Assembly: GCF_023101085.1 (NCBI RefSeq) | Contig: NZ_CP064703.1 | Location: 6,758,001-6,822,000 of the forward strand | DNA length: 64,000 bases | Direction: 5' to 3' | Origin: Bradyrhizobium sp. 170 | GTDB taxonomy: Bacteria; Pseudomonadota; Alphaproteobacteria; Rhizobiales; Xanthobacteraceae | In this document: piece after piece, positions 35,866 to 43,792 of the stretch | How positions within the stretch are numbered: position 1 is the first letter of the stretch | Layout of the letters: every line of letters starts with the position of its first letter | Position numbers and translations under genes: made by a program | The notes under the pieces: model-generated | The model's input: the letters and a program-made list of their open reading frames with translations, nothing else | Told to the model about the DNA's origin: nothing | Databases searched by the model: none

Positions 35866-36525
35866 ATGCAGGGAGCTGGTTACCTCGCGATCTGGAGCGA
35901 TCTGGCGCCGCAGGACGAAACCGACTGGGCGCACTGGATCACGCGCGAACATGCCGCCGAGCGCGTCGGCGTCAACGGCTTCCTGGCGTGCCGCATCTTC
36001 CGCGCGCTGGGCGTCTCGGTGAACCGCTACTTCATCCTCTACGAGCTCGAGGACGAACGCGTCGTCGGCGGCGCGGATTATCTGGCGCGGCTGAACGCGC
36101 CGACGCCATGGTCGCAGCGCATCATGCCCAAGCTCGGCAATTTCGCGCGCGGCGGCGGCCGCGTCGCAGCCTCAGCCGGCACCGGCCAGGGCGGCATCGT
36201 CGCTCCCCTGCGCCTCGATGCCGCGCCGCCCTGCGACGCCGCCACGCTCGTCGCGGAGTTGGCTGGCCTCGACCGCATCATCGCCGCGCGGGTCCTGCTC
36301 ACCGACATCGCGCAGACCTCGATCAAGACCCGCGAGAAGGGCATGCGCGCCAACGACGGCTCCTTCGCCGCTCTGCTGCTGATCGAGGGATTGGACGAAG
36401 CCGCAGTCCGCGACGCCCTCCATCATGTGCGCAAGACGCTCCCTGCCGAGGATCACGGTATCATCGATAGCCTGCCACTCTACCGGCTCGCCTTCAGCCT
36501 CCCGAAGCGACTGCTGCCGGGCTAA
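35866..36525 (+). CDS. conserved protein of unknown function, possible dimeric alpha/beta-barrel fold
   Basis: The product of 219 residues starts at 35866 with GGAG ahead; an ATG at 35854 is possible. It has no signal peptide or membrane segment. The first half contains HWITREHAAERVGVNGFLACRIFRA and RYFILYELED, a pattern like EthD-type small barrel proteins; the second half may repeat the fold. It lies 15 bases after the AroQ-like gene and so probably belongs to the same catabolic operon. No function is assigned. Confidence 0.6.
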   Translation: MQGAGYLAIWSDLAPQDETDWAHWITREHAAERVGVNGFLACRIFRALGVSVNRYFILYELEDERVVGGADYLARLNAPTPWSQRIMPKLGNFARGGGRVAASAGTGQGGIVAPLRLDAAPPCDAATLVAELAGLDRIIAARVLLTDIAQTSIKTREKGMRANDGSFAALLLIEGLDEAAVRDALHHVRKTLPAEDHGIIDSLPLYRLAFSLPKRLLPG

Positions 36526-36570
36526 TGAGAGCCGCTGTGCACTAACGCGCGCGACGGAGTTGCGTGTAGC

Positions 36571-36648
36571 CGTCATTGCGAGCGCAGCGAAGCAATCCAT
36601 CTATCCCCGTGCTGTGACACGGATTGCTTCGCTGCGCTCGCAATGACG
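36571..36648. repeat. palindromic intergenic repeat, copy B
   Basis: Runs from CGTCATTGCGAGCGCAGCG to the matching CGCTGCGCTCGCAATGACG. The arms of about 30 bases are almost perfect inverted copies around a short centre. It lies between convergent genes and could act as a two-way terminator or RNA stabiliser. Confidence 0.9.
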
Positions 36649-36666
36649 GAGGAACGTCTGTCAGTT

Positions 36667-36761
36667 CGTAGGGTGGGCAAAGCGCAGCGTGCCCACCATT
36701 CAGGATCGCGCTCTTCAAGAAATGGTGGGCACGGCGCAAACGCGCCTTTGCCCACCCTACG
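36667..36761. repeat. second palindromic repeat type (GTAGGGTGGGCA foldback)
   Basis: CGTAGGGTGGGCAAAGCGCA at the left and CGCCTTTGCCCACCCTACG at the right are near-perfect inverted copies, with internal GTGCCCACCATT and AATGGTGGGCAC also pairing. The result is a long hairpin of about 95 bases. It shares no obvious sequence with the CGTCATTGCGAGCG repeat beside it. Confidence 0.88.
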
Positions 36762-36780
36762 AAACTCGCGACATCCGGGA

Positions 36781-38292
36781 CTACGCCTTCGCCGGCCGCA
36801 GCCTGCGCGTGACGCTGCTGAACGCCCAGTCGATGACGGGCCAGAACAACAACACGATCGCCAGCGTCGTGATCGAACCGACCAGGCCGTTCGACCAGAA
36901 CACCTTCATCTCGCCGCCCGAGCCAATCATCGAGAGGCGGAAGGCGTCCTCGGCGCGGTTGCCGAGCACAAGCGCCAGCGTGAACGGCGCAAGCGGAATG
37001 CCGATCTTCTTGAAGACGTAACCGACGACGCCAAAACCCAGCATCAGCCAGATGTCGAACATCGCGTTCTGGATCGCATAGGCGCCGATCGCACAGGACA
37101 CCACGATCATGGGCGCGACAGCTGCGAACGGCACGCGCAGGATGGAAGCAAAGATCGGCACCGTCGTGAGCACCAGCACGAGACCGACGACATTGCCGAG
37201 ATACATCGACGCGATCAGGCCCCAGACGAAATCCTTGTGCTCGACGAACAGCAACGGACCCGGGTTGAGGCCCCACACCATCAAGCCGCCGAGCAGGATC
37301 GCCGCGGTGCCGGAGCCGGGAATGCCGAGCGCCAGCATCGGCAGCAACGCCGCGGTGCCGGAGGCGTGCGCCGCAGTCTCCGGCGCGAACACGCCCTCGA
37401 TGCGGCCCTTGCCAAAGCTGTCCTGGTCCTTGGAGAAGCGCTTGGCGAGATTGTAGCCCATGAAGGACGCGGCGATCGCCCCGCCGGGGGTGATGCCGAG
37501 CCAGCATCCGATGAAGGAGGAACGCAGCAGCGTCACCCAGTATTTCGGCAGGTCCTTCCAGACCGACAGCACCACGCGCAAGGAGATGCCGGCGGCGTGA
37601 CCGCGCAGCGCAAGCCGCTCCTCCATGGTCAGCAGGATTTCGCTGATGCCGAACAGGCCGATGACCGCGACCAGGAAGTTGACGCCGCGCAGCAGTTCCG
37701 CCGAACCGAAGGTCATGCGCAACTGGCCGGACACGGTGTCCATGCCGATGCCGGCGAGCAAGAGGCCGAGCGACATCGAAATGACCGTCTTGTGCTTGGC
37801 CTCGCGGCCGAGGCCGACGAACGAGCAAAAGGTGAGCAGATAAACCGCGAAGAATTCCGGCGGCCCGAATTTGAGCGCGAACGAGGAGATCATCGGCGCC
37901 AGGAAGGTGATCAGCATCACCGCGACCAGCGAGCCGATGAACGACGAGGTGAACGCCGCGGTCAGCGCCTCGGCCGCCCTGCCCTGCTGCGCCATCGGAT
38001 AACCATCGAAAGTGGTCGCGACCGACCAGGCCTCACCGGGGATGTTGAACAGGATCGAGGTGATGGCGCCGCCGAACAGCGCGCCCCAGTAGATGCAGGA
38101 CAGCATCACGATCGCCGACGTCGGGTCCATCGTGAACGTCAGCGGCAGCAGGATCGCCACGCCGTTGGGGCCGCCGAGGCCCGGCAGCACGCCGACGAAA
38201 ATGCCGAGCACCAGCCCGAGCATCATCAGCAGCAGCGTCTTCCAGGTCAGCAGCACGGCGAAGCCGTGCATCAAGAGGCCCAATGCTTCCAT
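36781..38292 (-). CDS. tctA: tripartite tricarboxylate transporter large permease (TctA)
   Basis: This 503-residue membrane protein has about eleven or twelve segments. Family motifs are LGIFVGVLPGLGGPNGVAILLPLTF near 25-50, PTSAIVMLSCIYWGALFGGAITSILFNIPGE near 58-88, and later GSGTAAILLGGLMVWGLNPGP. The start ATG at 38292 follows GGAAG; the longer frame passes through the repeat at 38326-38402. It pairs with TctB encoded upstream and probably with the TctC at 41753. Confidence 0.93.
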   Translation of the reverse strand: MEALGLLMHGFAVLLTWKTLLLMMLGLVLGIFVGVLPGLGGPNGVAILLPLTFTMDPTSAIVMLSCIYWGALFGGAITSILFNIPGEAWSVATTFDGYPMAQQGRAAEALTAAFTSSFIGSLVAVMLITFLAPMISSFALKFGPPEFFAVYLLTFCSFVGLGREAKHKTVISMSLGLLLAGIGMDTVSGQLRMTFGSAELLRGVNFLVAVIGLFGISEILLTMEERLALRGHAAGISLRVVLSVWKDLPKYWVTLLRSSFIGCWLGITPGGAIAASFMGYNLAKRFSKDQDSFGKGRIEGVFAPETAAHASGTAALLPMLALGIPGSGTAAILLGGLMVWGLNPGPLLFVEHKDFVWGLIASMYLGNVVGLVLVLTTVPIFASILRVPFAAVAPMIVVSCAIGAYAIQNAMFDIWLMLGFGVVGYVFKKIGIPLAPFTLALVLGNRAEDAFRLSMIGSGGEMKVFWSNGLVGSITTLAIVLLFWPVIDWAFSSVTRRLRPAKA

Positions 38293-38325
38293 TACAAGGC
38301 TTCCATCAGGTAATCCCAAGCAGTT

Positions 38326-38402
38326 CGTCATTGCGAGCGAAGCGAAGCAATCCATGGTGCAGCAAAGCAAGAATGGATTGCTTCGCTTCGCTCGCAATGA
38401 CG
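38326..38402. repeat. palindromic intergenic repeat, copy C, between tctB and tctA
   Basis: Starts CGTCATTGCGAGCGAAGCGA and ends with the inverted CGCTTCGCTCGCAATGACG. It lies inside a likely operon, between two genes on the same strand that should be made together. Confidence 0.9.
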
Positions 38403-38423
38403 GAAGGAGTCATGCCAAACCCG

Positions 38424-38966
38424 TTAGCGGCCGAGCGCCGCTTCGAGCGGGCCCTTTGGCATGATGACGTCGAAGGCGATGTCGAAGGTAACGAACATCA
38501 CGGCGGTGAAGACGAAGGCGGTGAGCAACGACTTCCACAGCGCGATCTTGCCGACCAGGCGCATGAAACCGGAGATCAGCAGGAAGCTCGCGACATAGAG
38601 CCCGAGGAACTGCATGGCGAGGCAGAACAGCACCGTCGGCACGAACACCGCCATCACGCGGCGGAGCTGCGCCCGGGTCACGAAAACCTCGGAAGCTTCC
38701 TTGCGCGAAAGGAATGCGGCAACCAGGCCATAGAGGCTGGCGCCGGCGAGGATGATCGAGAGATAAAACGGAAAGTAGCCGGACTGCGGACCGGTCGATT
38801 CCCAGCCGGCTCCCGTACGCCAGTTGTCGTACCCGAGCGTCAGCGCGAGCGCGAGCAGCAGGAGGCAGACGACGACGTCGACCGCGCGAACGCTCGTCAC
38901 CGCAGGCGAGTCCGCCTCGGGCGCAGTCGGATCCTCGACGACGATTTCGATGTCGGTATTGGACAT
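38424..38966 (-). CDS. tctB: tripartite tricarboxylate transporter small permease (TctB)
   Basis: The 180-residue product has a cytosolic N-terminal tail and four membrane segments (about 28-45, 66-84, 106-130, 145-168). GPQSGYFPFYLSIILAG near 58-75 is the typical TctB segment. It sits between mtnA and tctA on the same strand. It forms the permease with TctA; the solute is unknown. Confidence 0.9.
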   Translation of the reverse strand: MSNTDIEIVVEDPTAPEADSPAVTSVRAVDVVVCLLLLALALTLGYDNWRTGAGWESTGPQSGYFPFYLSIILAGASLYGLVAAFLSRKEASEVFVTRAQLRRVMAVFVPTVLFCLAMQFLGLYVASFLLISGFMRLVGKIALWKSLLTAFVFTAVMFVTFDIAFDVIMPKGPLEAALGR

Positions 38967-39026
38967 GGAGACGGTGCCCCCCGATACGACAGACCTGAAC
39001 GGGGATACGTGCCGACGTCGCTGGCG

Positions 39027-40130
39027 TCAATGTCCGCCGCTGCGCTCCGGGAATGCGCTCGCAAGTGCAGCACGCTCCGGGCGGAGCAGGCCGCGTTCGG
39101 TGATCAATCCCGTCACCAGCCGCGCCGGCGTGACGTCGAAGGCGTAGTTGGCCACAGGCGAGCCTTCGGGAACCACGCGCACGGTCTCGACGCGCCCGTC
39201 GGCAGTGCGGCCGGTCATGTTCGCCACTTCGCCGGCGCTGCGCTGCTCGATCGGAATCTGCCTGATGCCGTCATCGATACTAAAGTCGATGGTGGGCGAT
39301 GGCAGTGCAACATAGAACGGCACGCCATTGTCGTGCGCGGCGAGCGCCTTCAGGTAGGTCCCGATCTTGTTGCAGACATCGCCATTGGCAGCCACCCGGT
39401 CGGTGCCGACGATCGCGAGATCGACCATGCAATGCTGCATCAGATGGCCGCCGGTGTTATCAGGGATCACCGTATGCGGCACGCCGTGGTGGCCGAGTTC
39501 CCAGGCGGTAAGCGAAGCGCCCTGATTGCGCGGCCGGGTCTCGTCGACCCAGACATGGACCTTCAGGCCGCGATCATGCGCCAGATAGATCGGCGCCGTC
39601 GCGGTGCCCCAGTCCACCGTCGCAAGCCAGCCGGCGTTGCAATGGGTCAGGACGTTGACCGGCTCGCCGGGCCGCTTCCCCGCCGCGATCTGCTCGATCA
39701 GCGCCAGCCCATGCCGGCCGATCCCCTGGTTGATCGCGACGTCCTCATCGGCGATTTCGACTGCGCGCTTATAGGCCGCCGCTGTTCGTTCCGATGCCGG
39801 CAGCGGTCGAAGCAAACGCGCCATCTCATCGAGCGCCCATTTCAGGTTGATCGCGGTCGGCCGCGCCGCCAGCAGCATCGCATAGGCACGGTCGAGTGCC
39901 GCATCGGAAGCATCGGCCCGCATGGCAAGCGCCATGCCGTAAGCCGCCGTGGCGCCGATTAGCGGCGCGCCACGCACCAGCATCGAACGGATGGCCTCGG
40001 TCGCGTCCTCGGCGCTGACGAGGCGCGCCACCACGAATTCATGCGGCAGCCGCCGCTGGTCGATCGCGCCCACCGTCCAGCCGTCGTCCTCGAGCCAGAT
40101 GCTGCGGAAATGCCGGCCGTCGACCTTCAT
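39027..40130 (-). CDS. mtnA: S-methyl-5-thioribose-1-phosphate isomerase
   Basis: This 367-residue enzyme turns methylthioribose 1-phosphate into methylthioribulose 1-phosphate. The start is the ATG at 40130 ([16 protein letters not shown]), after GGAGGG and overlapping mtnP by 4 bases. Seen are [16 protein letters not shown] near 50, NVLTHCNAG with the catalytic Cys (about 160), [20 protein letters not shown] with the catalytic Asp (about 240), and [14 protein letters not shown]. Length fits the family. It is the second gene of the mtnP-mtnA-tctB-tctA run. Confidence 0.94.
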   Translation of the reverse strand: MKVDGRHFRSIWLEDDGWTVGAIDQRRLPHEFVVARLVSAEDATEAIRSMLVRGAPLIGATAAYGMALAMRADASDAALDRAYAMLLAARPTAINLKWALDEMARLLRPLPASERTAAAYKRAVEIADEDVAINQGIGRHGLALIEQIAAGKRPGEPVNVLTHCNAGWLATVDWGTATAPIYLAHDRGLKVHVWVDETRPRNQGASLTAWELGHHGVPHTVIPDNTGGHLMQHCMVDLAIVGTDRVAANGDVCNKIGTYLKALAAHDNGVPFYVALPSPTIDFSIDDGIRQIPIEQRSAGEVANMTGRTADGRVETVRVVPEGSPVANYAFDVTPARLVTGLITERGLLRPERAALASAFPERSGGH

Positions 40131-41002
40131 GAGTTCAACACCCTCCCCGCCACCGCATCGAGCCTGGCGAGTAGTCGTGGATCGCGCGCTTCCGGCGCCG
40201 TGATCAAGGCAGTGTCGAGCGCCTTGTCCGATCCAACAGGACACGGCTCATGCTCGCGCGGAAAATCCCTGGCGAGACGCGCGACGAGCCCTTTGGCCTT
40301 GCCGGCATTCGAGTTCAGCACGCGAATGATATCCTGCACGGTGACGGCGTCGTGATCGGGATGCCAGCAATCGAAATCGGTGACCATGGCTACGCTGGCA
40401 TAGCAGATCTCGGCCTCGCGGGCGAGTTTAGCTTCGGGCATGTTGGTCATGCCGATCACCGAATAGCCCTGCGCCTTGTAGCTCAGGCTCTCGGCGAGGC
40501 TGGAGAACTGCGGGCCTTCCATGCACACATAAGTGCCGCCCTGCACCGCTTCGATGCCTTCAGCCTTGGCGGCCGCCACGAGGTGCACGTGCAGCCGCGG
40601 CGACACCGGATGGGCCATCGAGACGTGGGCGACGCAGCCCCTGCCGAAAAACGAACTCTCGCGCTTGTACGTGCGATCGACAAACTGATCGACCAGCACA
40701 AAGGTGCCGGGCGGCAGTTCCTCTCGGAACGAGCCGCAGGCCGAGAGCGATACCAGGTCGGTCACCCCCGCCCGCTTCAGCACGTCGATATTGGCGCGGT
40801 AGTTGATGTCGGAGGGCGACAGCACGTGCCCCTTGCCGTGCCGCGGCAGGAACGCGATCGGCAAGCCTCCGATCACGCCGCGCGTCAGGGCGGCGGACGG
40901 CTCGCCCCACGGGCTCTTGATGGTTTCCTCGCGGACGTCCTCCAGCCCCGGCAGGTCGTAGATGCCGGATCCGCCAATGATGCCAAGCACGGCACGCGTC
41001 AT
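40127..41002 (-). CDS. mtnP: S-methyl-5'-thioadenosine phosphorylase
   Basis: This 291-residue enzyme splits methylthioadenosine into adenine and methylthioribose 1-phosphate. Family marks are [15 protein letters not shown] at the start, [20 protein letters not shown] near 52-70 (phosphate and base site), and [13 protein letters not shown] with [18 protein letters not shown] further on. PHGxGH-type and MT(N)MPE elements mark MTAP rather than purine nucleoside phosphorylase. It overlaps mtnA by 4 bases and is divergent from an aldolase gene. Direct formation of the 1-phosphate removes the need for MtnK. Confidence 0.95.
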   Translation of the reverse strand: MTRAVLGIIGGSGIYDLPGLEDVREETIKSPWGEPSAALTRGVIGGLPIAFLPRHGKGHVLSPSDINYRANIDVLKRAGVTDLVSLSACGSFREELPPGTFVLVDQFVDRTYKRESSFFGRGCVAHVSMAHPVSPRLHVHLVAAAKAEGIEAVQGGTYVCMEGPQFSSLAESLSYKAQGYSVIGMTNMPEAKLAREAEICYASVAMVTDFDCWHPDHDAVTVQDIIRVLNSNAGKAKGLVARLARDFPREHEPCPVGSDKALDTALITAPEARDPRLLARLDAVAGRVLNS

Positions 41003-41093
41003 GACTTCTCCCAGTCAGGATTTCACGCAAGATGTTCGACTATACTGCGGCGCAATAATCAAGCATTGTCGCGCGGTTGCAAGAGGTCTCAAC
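41003..41093. promoter_or_regulatory. divergent promoter region between mtnP and the aldolase gene
   Basis: Only 91 bases separate the two start codons, so the methylthioadenosine operon and the aldolase gene are probably controlled together. No consensus SAM riboswitch is visible. Confidence 0.5.
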
Positions 41094-41744
41094 ATGCCGA
41101 CCACGAAGGACCGGGAAAAACGCCAGTCGATCATCGATGCCTGCCGCAGCATGAATGCGCTCGGCATCAACCAGGGCACGTCGGGAAATATCAGCCTGCG
41201 CCATGGCGAGGGCCTGCTGATCACGCCGACCAGCACGCCCTACGAGGCGATGCAGCCCGAGCAGATCGTGTTCATGGGCCTGGACGGCTCGCACGATCCC
41301 GCCCAGCGGCCGTCGAGCGAGTGGCGATTTCACCTCGACATCCTCAAGGCCCGGCCCGAAATCAATGCGGTGGTCCATGCCCACCCGACCTATTCGACGA
41401 TCCTCGCCATCATGGGTCTGGAAATTCCACCGATCCACTACATGATCGCGTGTGCCGGCGGCGACACCATCCGCGTCGCGCCCTATGCGACCTTCGGCAC
41501 GCAGGAGCTTTCGGAGCACGCCGTGCGCGCGCTGGAAGGCCGGCTGGCCTGCCTGCTGGAACACCATGGCATGATTGCGGTCGGCGCATCGCTTTCGAAA
41601 GCGATGTGGCTTGCCGTCGAAGTCGAAACGCTGGCCCGGCAATACCACGGCTGCCTGCAGATCGGGACACCGCGCCTGCTGCCGAAGGCCGAGATCGAAA
41701 ACGTTCTCGGCAGGATCGCGGGATACGGTCCTGCCGACAAATAG
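41094..41744 (+). CDS. class II aldolase, probable 5-methylthioribulose-1-phosphate aldolase
   Basis: The 216-residue protein belongs to the FucA/AraD aldolase family. Seen are INQGTSGNISLRHGEGLLITPT near 24-45 (phosphate site), SSEWRFHLDI with the catalytic Glu near 75, VVHAHPTYST with two zinc His near 95, and LLEHHGMIAVG with the third near 155. The ATG at 41094 is chosen because the upstream frame crosses the promoter. Beside mtnP and mtnA, the likely reaction is cleavage of methylthioribulose 1-phosphate to dihydroxyacetone phosphate and methylthioacetaldehyde, as in the DHAP shunt. L-fuculose-phosphate aldolase is the alternative from sequence alone. Confidence 0.85.
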   Translation: MPTTKDREKRQSIIDACRSMNALGINQGTSGNISLRHGEGLLITPTSTPYEAMQPEQIVFMGLDGSHDPAQRPSSEWRFHLDILKARPEINAVVHAHPTYSTILAIMGLEIPPIHYMIACAGGDTIRVAPYATFGTQELSEHAVRALEGRLACLLEHHGMIAVGASLSKAMWLAVEVETLARQYHGCLQIGTPRLLPKAEIENVLGRIAGYGPADK

Positions 41745-41752
41745 CGATCGGT

Positions 41753-42748
41753 CTATTTCGCGACGAAGCCCGCTTCGTTCATCAGCGCTGTGTTGAGCTT
41801 GTCGTCCTCCTCGAGGAACTTCAGCATGTCCTTGCCGGTGAGGAAGATCGGCTTGAGCGCCTGCTTCTCCATATAGTCCTTGTACTCCGTCGTCTGCGTC
41901 ACCTTCTGGAACAGGTCGACGTAGAACGCCTGCTGCTCCGGCGTCACTTTGCCGGGCAGGAACATCGCGCGCAGCATCAGATACTGCACGTCGAGCCCCT
42001 CCTCCTTGCAGGTCGGGATATCGTTCCAGGATTGCGTTTCGGTGACCTTGGTCTTGTAGGAGATGCGCTCCTTGTCGAACACGCAGAGCGCGCGGACCTG
42101 ACCGGCGCGCCAGACTTCCAGGTTTTCGGATGGATTGTTGACGTTGGATTCGGTGTGCTTGCCGACCAGCTGCGTCGCCGCCTCGCCGCCCGACTTGTAC
42201 GGCAGGTAGGAGAATTTCGCGCCGGTCTTCTGCTCCATGAACACGGTCAGCACGTGATCCTCGCGCTTGGAGCCGGTGCCACCCATCTTGAACGGCGAGC
42301 TTGCCGCCTTGGCGGCCGCGATGAAGTCCTTCACCGTCTTCGGTCCGTCGGCATTGTCCCACAGCACGAATTGATCCATCGCAACGACCGACACCGGCGT
42401 CAGGTCGCGCCAGTTGAAGGGAATCTTCGCCGACAGCGGCAGCATGTAGATCAGCGAATAGGCGATCAGCACCTTATTGGCATCGCCGTCGCTCGACTTC
42501 ATGTACATCAGCGCCTCGGCACCCGACGCGCCGCCCTTGAGCGATACAACCATCGGCTGCTTCATCAGATTGTTCTTCTGGATGGCCGCCTGCATCATCC
42601 GCGCCATCTGGTCGGACGCACCGCCCGCGCCGGCTGCGACCACGATTTCAACCGGTTTGGTCGGCTCCCAGGCGGCAAGCGCCGGGGTGCTTGCGATCAT
42701 GGCCGTCAAGGCGGCCGCAGCTTTCAGCATCTGTCCCACGAGTTTCAT
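41753..42748 (-). CDS. tctC: TTT-type (Bug/TctC) solute-binding protein
   Basis: The product of about 331 residues has a signal peptide (residues 1-25, ending ALAA) and the Bug family opening KPVEIVVAAGAGGASDQMARMM. Further on are KGGASGAEALMYMKSS near 70, FKMGGTGSKREDHVLT near 155, and FSYLPYKSGGEAATQLVGKH near 180, typical of the ligand-binding loops. The start at 42748 has AGGG almost adjacent; an ATG 6 codons later is possible. It converges with the aldolase gene, stops 8 bases apart, and probably serves TctA and TctB across the mtn genes. Confidence 0.88.
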   Translation of the reverse strand: MKLVGQMLKAAAALTAMIASTPALAAWEPTKPVEIVVAAGAGGASDQMARMMQAAIQKNNLMKQPMVVSLKGGASGAEALMYMKSSDGDANKVLIAYSLIYMLPLSAKIPFNWRDLTPVSVVAMDQFVLWDNADGPKTVKDFIAAAKAASSPFKMGGTGSKREDHVLTVFMEQKTGAKFSYLPYKSGGEAATQLVGKHTESNVNNPSENLEVWRAGQVRALCVFDKERISYKTKVTETQSWNDIPTCKEEGLDVQYLMLRAMFLPGKVTPEQQAFYVDLFQKVTQTTEYKDYMEKQALKPIFLTGKDMLKFLEEDDKLNTALMNEAGFVAK

Positions 42749-42997
42749 CCCTATGTATTTGCAAGACTTTGTAAAAATCAGACTTGGCTGGTTGCTTGCC
42801 ACATCTTGCGAGCGAACCGACGAGAGTTCAAGCTGCACCGCAATGTGCCGCCTATGACTTTCGCATGAGGCGCAAATCTTTCCCGCAGGAGGCTCGAAGC
42901 TACGCACAGCCGATTCAATCTCGCCGCTTTTCCGTTGCACGGCTGTGAAAGGGCCCATTTAATGCACGCTACAAGGAAAATCAGGGGGAGAAGCTGA

Positions 42998-43390
42998 ATG
43001 AGAAGGATTTTGATAACCGTCCTCATGGGCGCGACGATAACCCTCGCCGGGTGCGGACGGGATCCGGGACCGAAGGGGGATGCCGGCCCACAAGGACCAG
43101 CCGGGCCGCAGGGCGCGCAGGGCTTGCAAGGCGTGCCCGGCCCTCAAGGACAACAGGGCGCTCAAGGGCCACAGGGTCCGCAAGGGCCACAAGGACCGCA
43201 GGGCGCCCCCGGCGCAAAAGGCGATCCCGGACCGGCTAGCGCTTCCATCAGATCGGTTCAGGCGAGCGGCGAGGTCAGTTGCGATGCGAATGAAAACCTG
43301 GTGTCGGTGTTCTGCCCGTCTGGCGGTGCACCCGATGGCGCCAAGTGCGGCACCGGTCCGGCCGTCGGTCTCTGTCTCAAAAAGCCGTAG
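42998..43390 (+). CDS. small collagen-like lipoprotein
   Basis: The 130-residue product starts after GGGGAGAAG. Residues 1-18 are a lipoprotein signal with lipobox LAGC (Cys19). Residues about 22-79 are an unbroken series of roughly nineteen Gly-X-Y triplets, mostly GPQ and GAQ, with [13 protein letters not shown] at the start. The last 50 residues hold three Cys ([12 protein letters not shown] and KCGTG plus GLCL) and may form a trimerising or disulfide-linked head. It is probably anchored in a membrane and forms a trimeric stalk. Function is unknown. Confidence 0.85.
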   Translation: MRRILITVLMGATITLAGCGRDPGPKGDAGPQGPAGPQGAQGLQGVPGPQGQQGAQGPQGPQGPQGPQGAPGAKGDPGPASASIRSVQASGEVSCDANENLVSVFCPSGGAPDGAKCGTGPAVGLCLKKP

Positions 43391-43438
43391 CCGTCCTGCC
43401 ATGCTGCGAACCGACGAATGACGCGCCGGCGAGGAAGC

Positions 43439-43768
43439 ATGAAGGCGTTCGCGATTGGTTTGGCTCTGGCTTGCCTTTCCACCGTCGCGGACGCCGGGTC
43501 CTCAATCATCGGCGCAGGCTCTCAAACCTGCACGGCATGGACCAATCGCAAAAAGAATGCGGTCGTCAAAGGAAGTTTTGAATCCTGGCTGGTTGGATTT
43601 ATCAGCGGCCTGAACATCAGCGGCGAACGGGACATGGTTGGCGGCGGCGACTTCGACGCGATCATTGCGTGGATGGATCAACGTTGCCTCACAACCCCCT
43701 CAGACAGAATAGGTATCGCGGCGCTCGACCTGGGTATGGAACTGGCAAAAAAGGCTGCCAGACCATAG
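43439..43768 (+). CDS. small secreted protein, possibly Rap1a/Tai-like
   Basis: The 109-residue protein has a signal peptide (MKAFAIGLALACLSTVADA) and a start at 43439 preceded by GAGGAAG. The mature part has WLVGFISGLNIS, IIAWMDQRCLTTPSDRIGIAALDLGMEL and two Cys that could pair. This spacing resembles the Rap1a/Tai family of periplasmic proteins, some of which are immunity proteins; no effector gene is adjacent. It lies 48 bases after the collagen-like gene and may be co-transcribed. Confidence 0.6.
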   Translation: MKAFAIGLALACLSTVADAGSSIIGAGSQTCTAWTNRKKNAVVKGSFESWLVGFISGLNISGERDMVGGGDFDAIIAWMDQRCLTTPSDRIGIAALDLGMELAKKAARP

Positions 43769-43771
43769 TGG

Positions 43772-43785
43772 GCGGTCTTGACCGC
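43772..43785. terminator. hairpin between convergent genes
   Basis: GCGGTC-TT-GACCGC is a perfect inverted repeat followed by TTGTT, between the stop of the small secreted protein gene and the stop of the minus-strand enoyl-CoA hydratase gene. It could end transcription from both sides. Confidence 0.4.
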
Positions 43786-43792
43786 TTGTTGA

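Noticed and set aside
41003..41093. SAM riboswitch before the methylthioadenosine genes
   Set aside because: The 91-base gap is divergent and shows no SAM-II-like or other riboswitch core that I can recognise.
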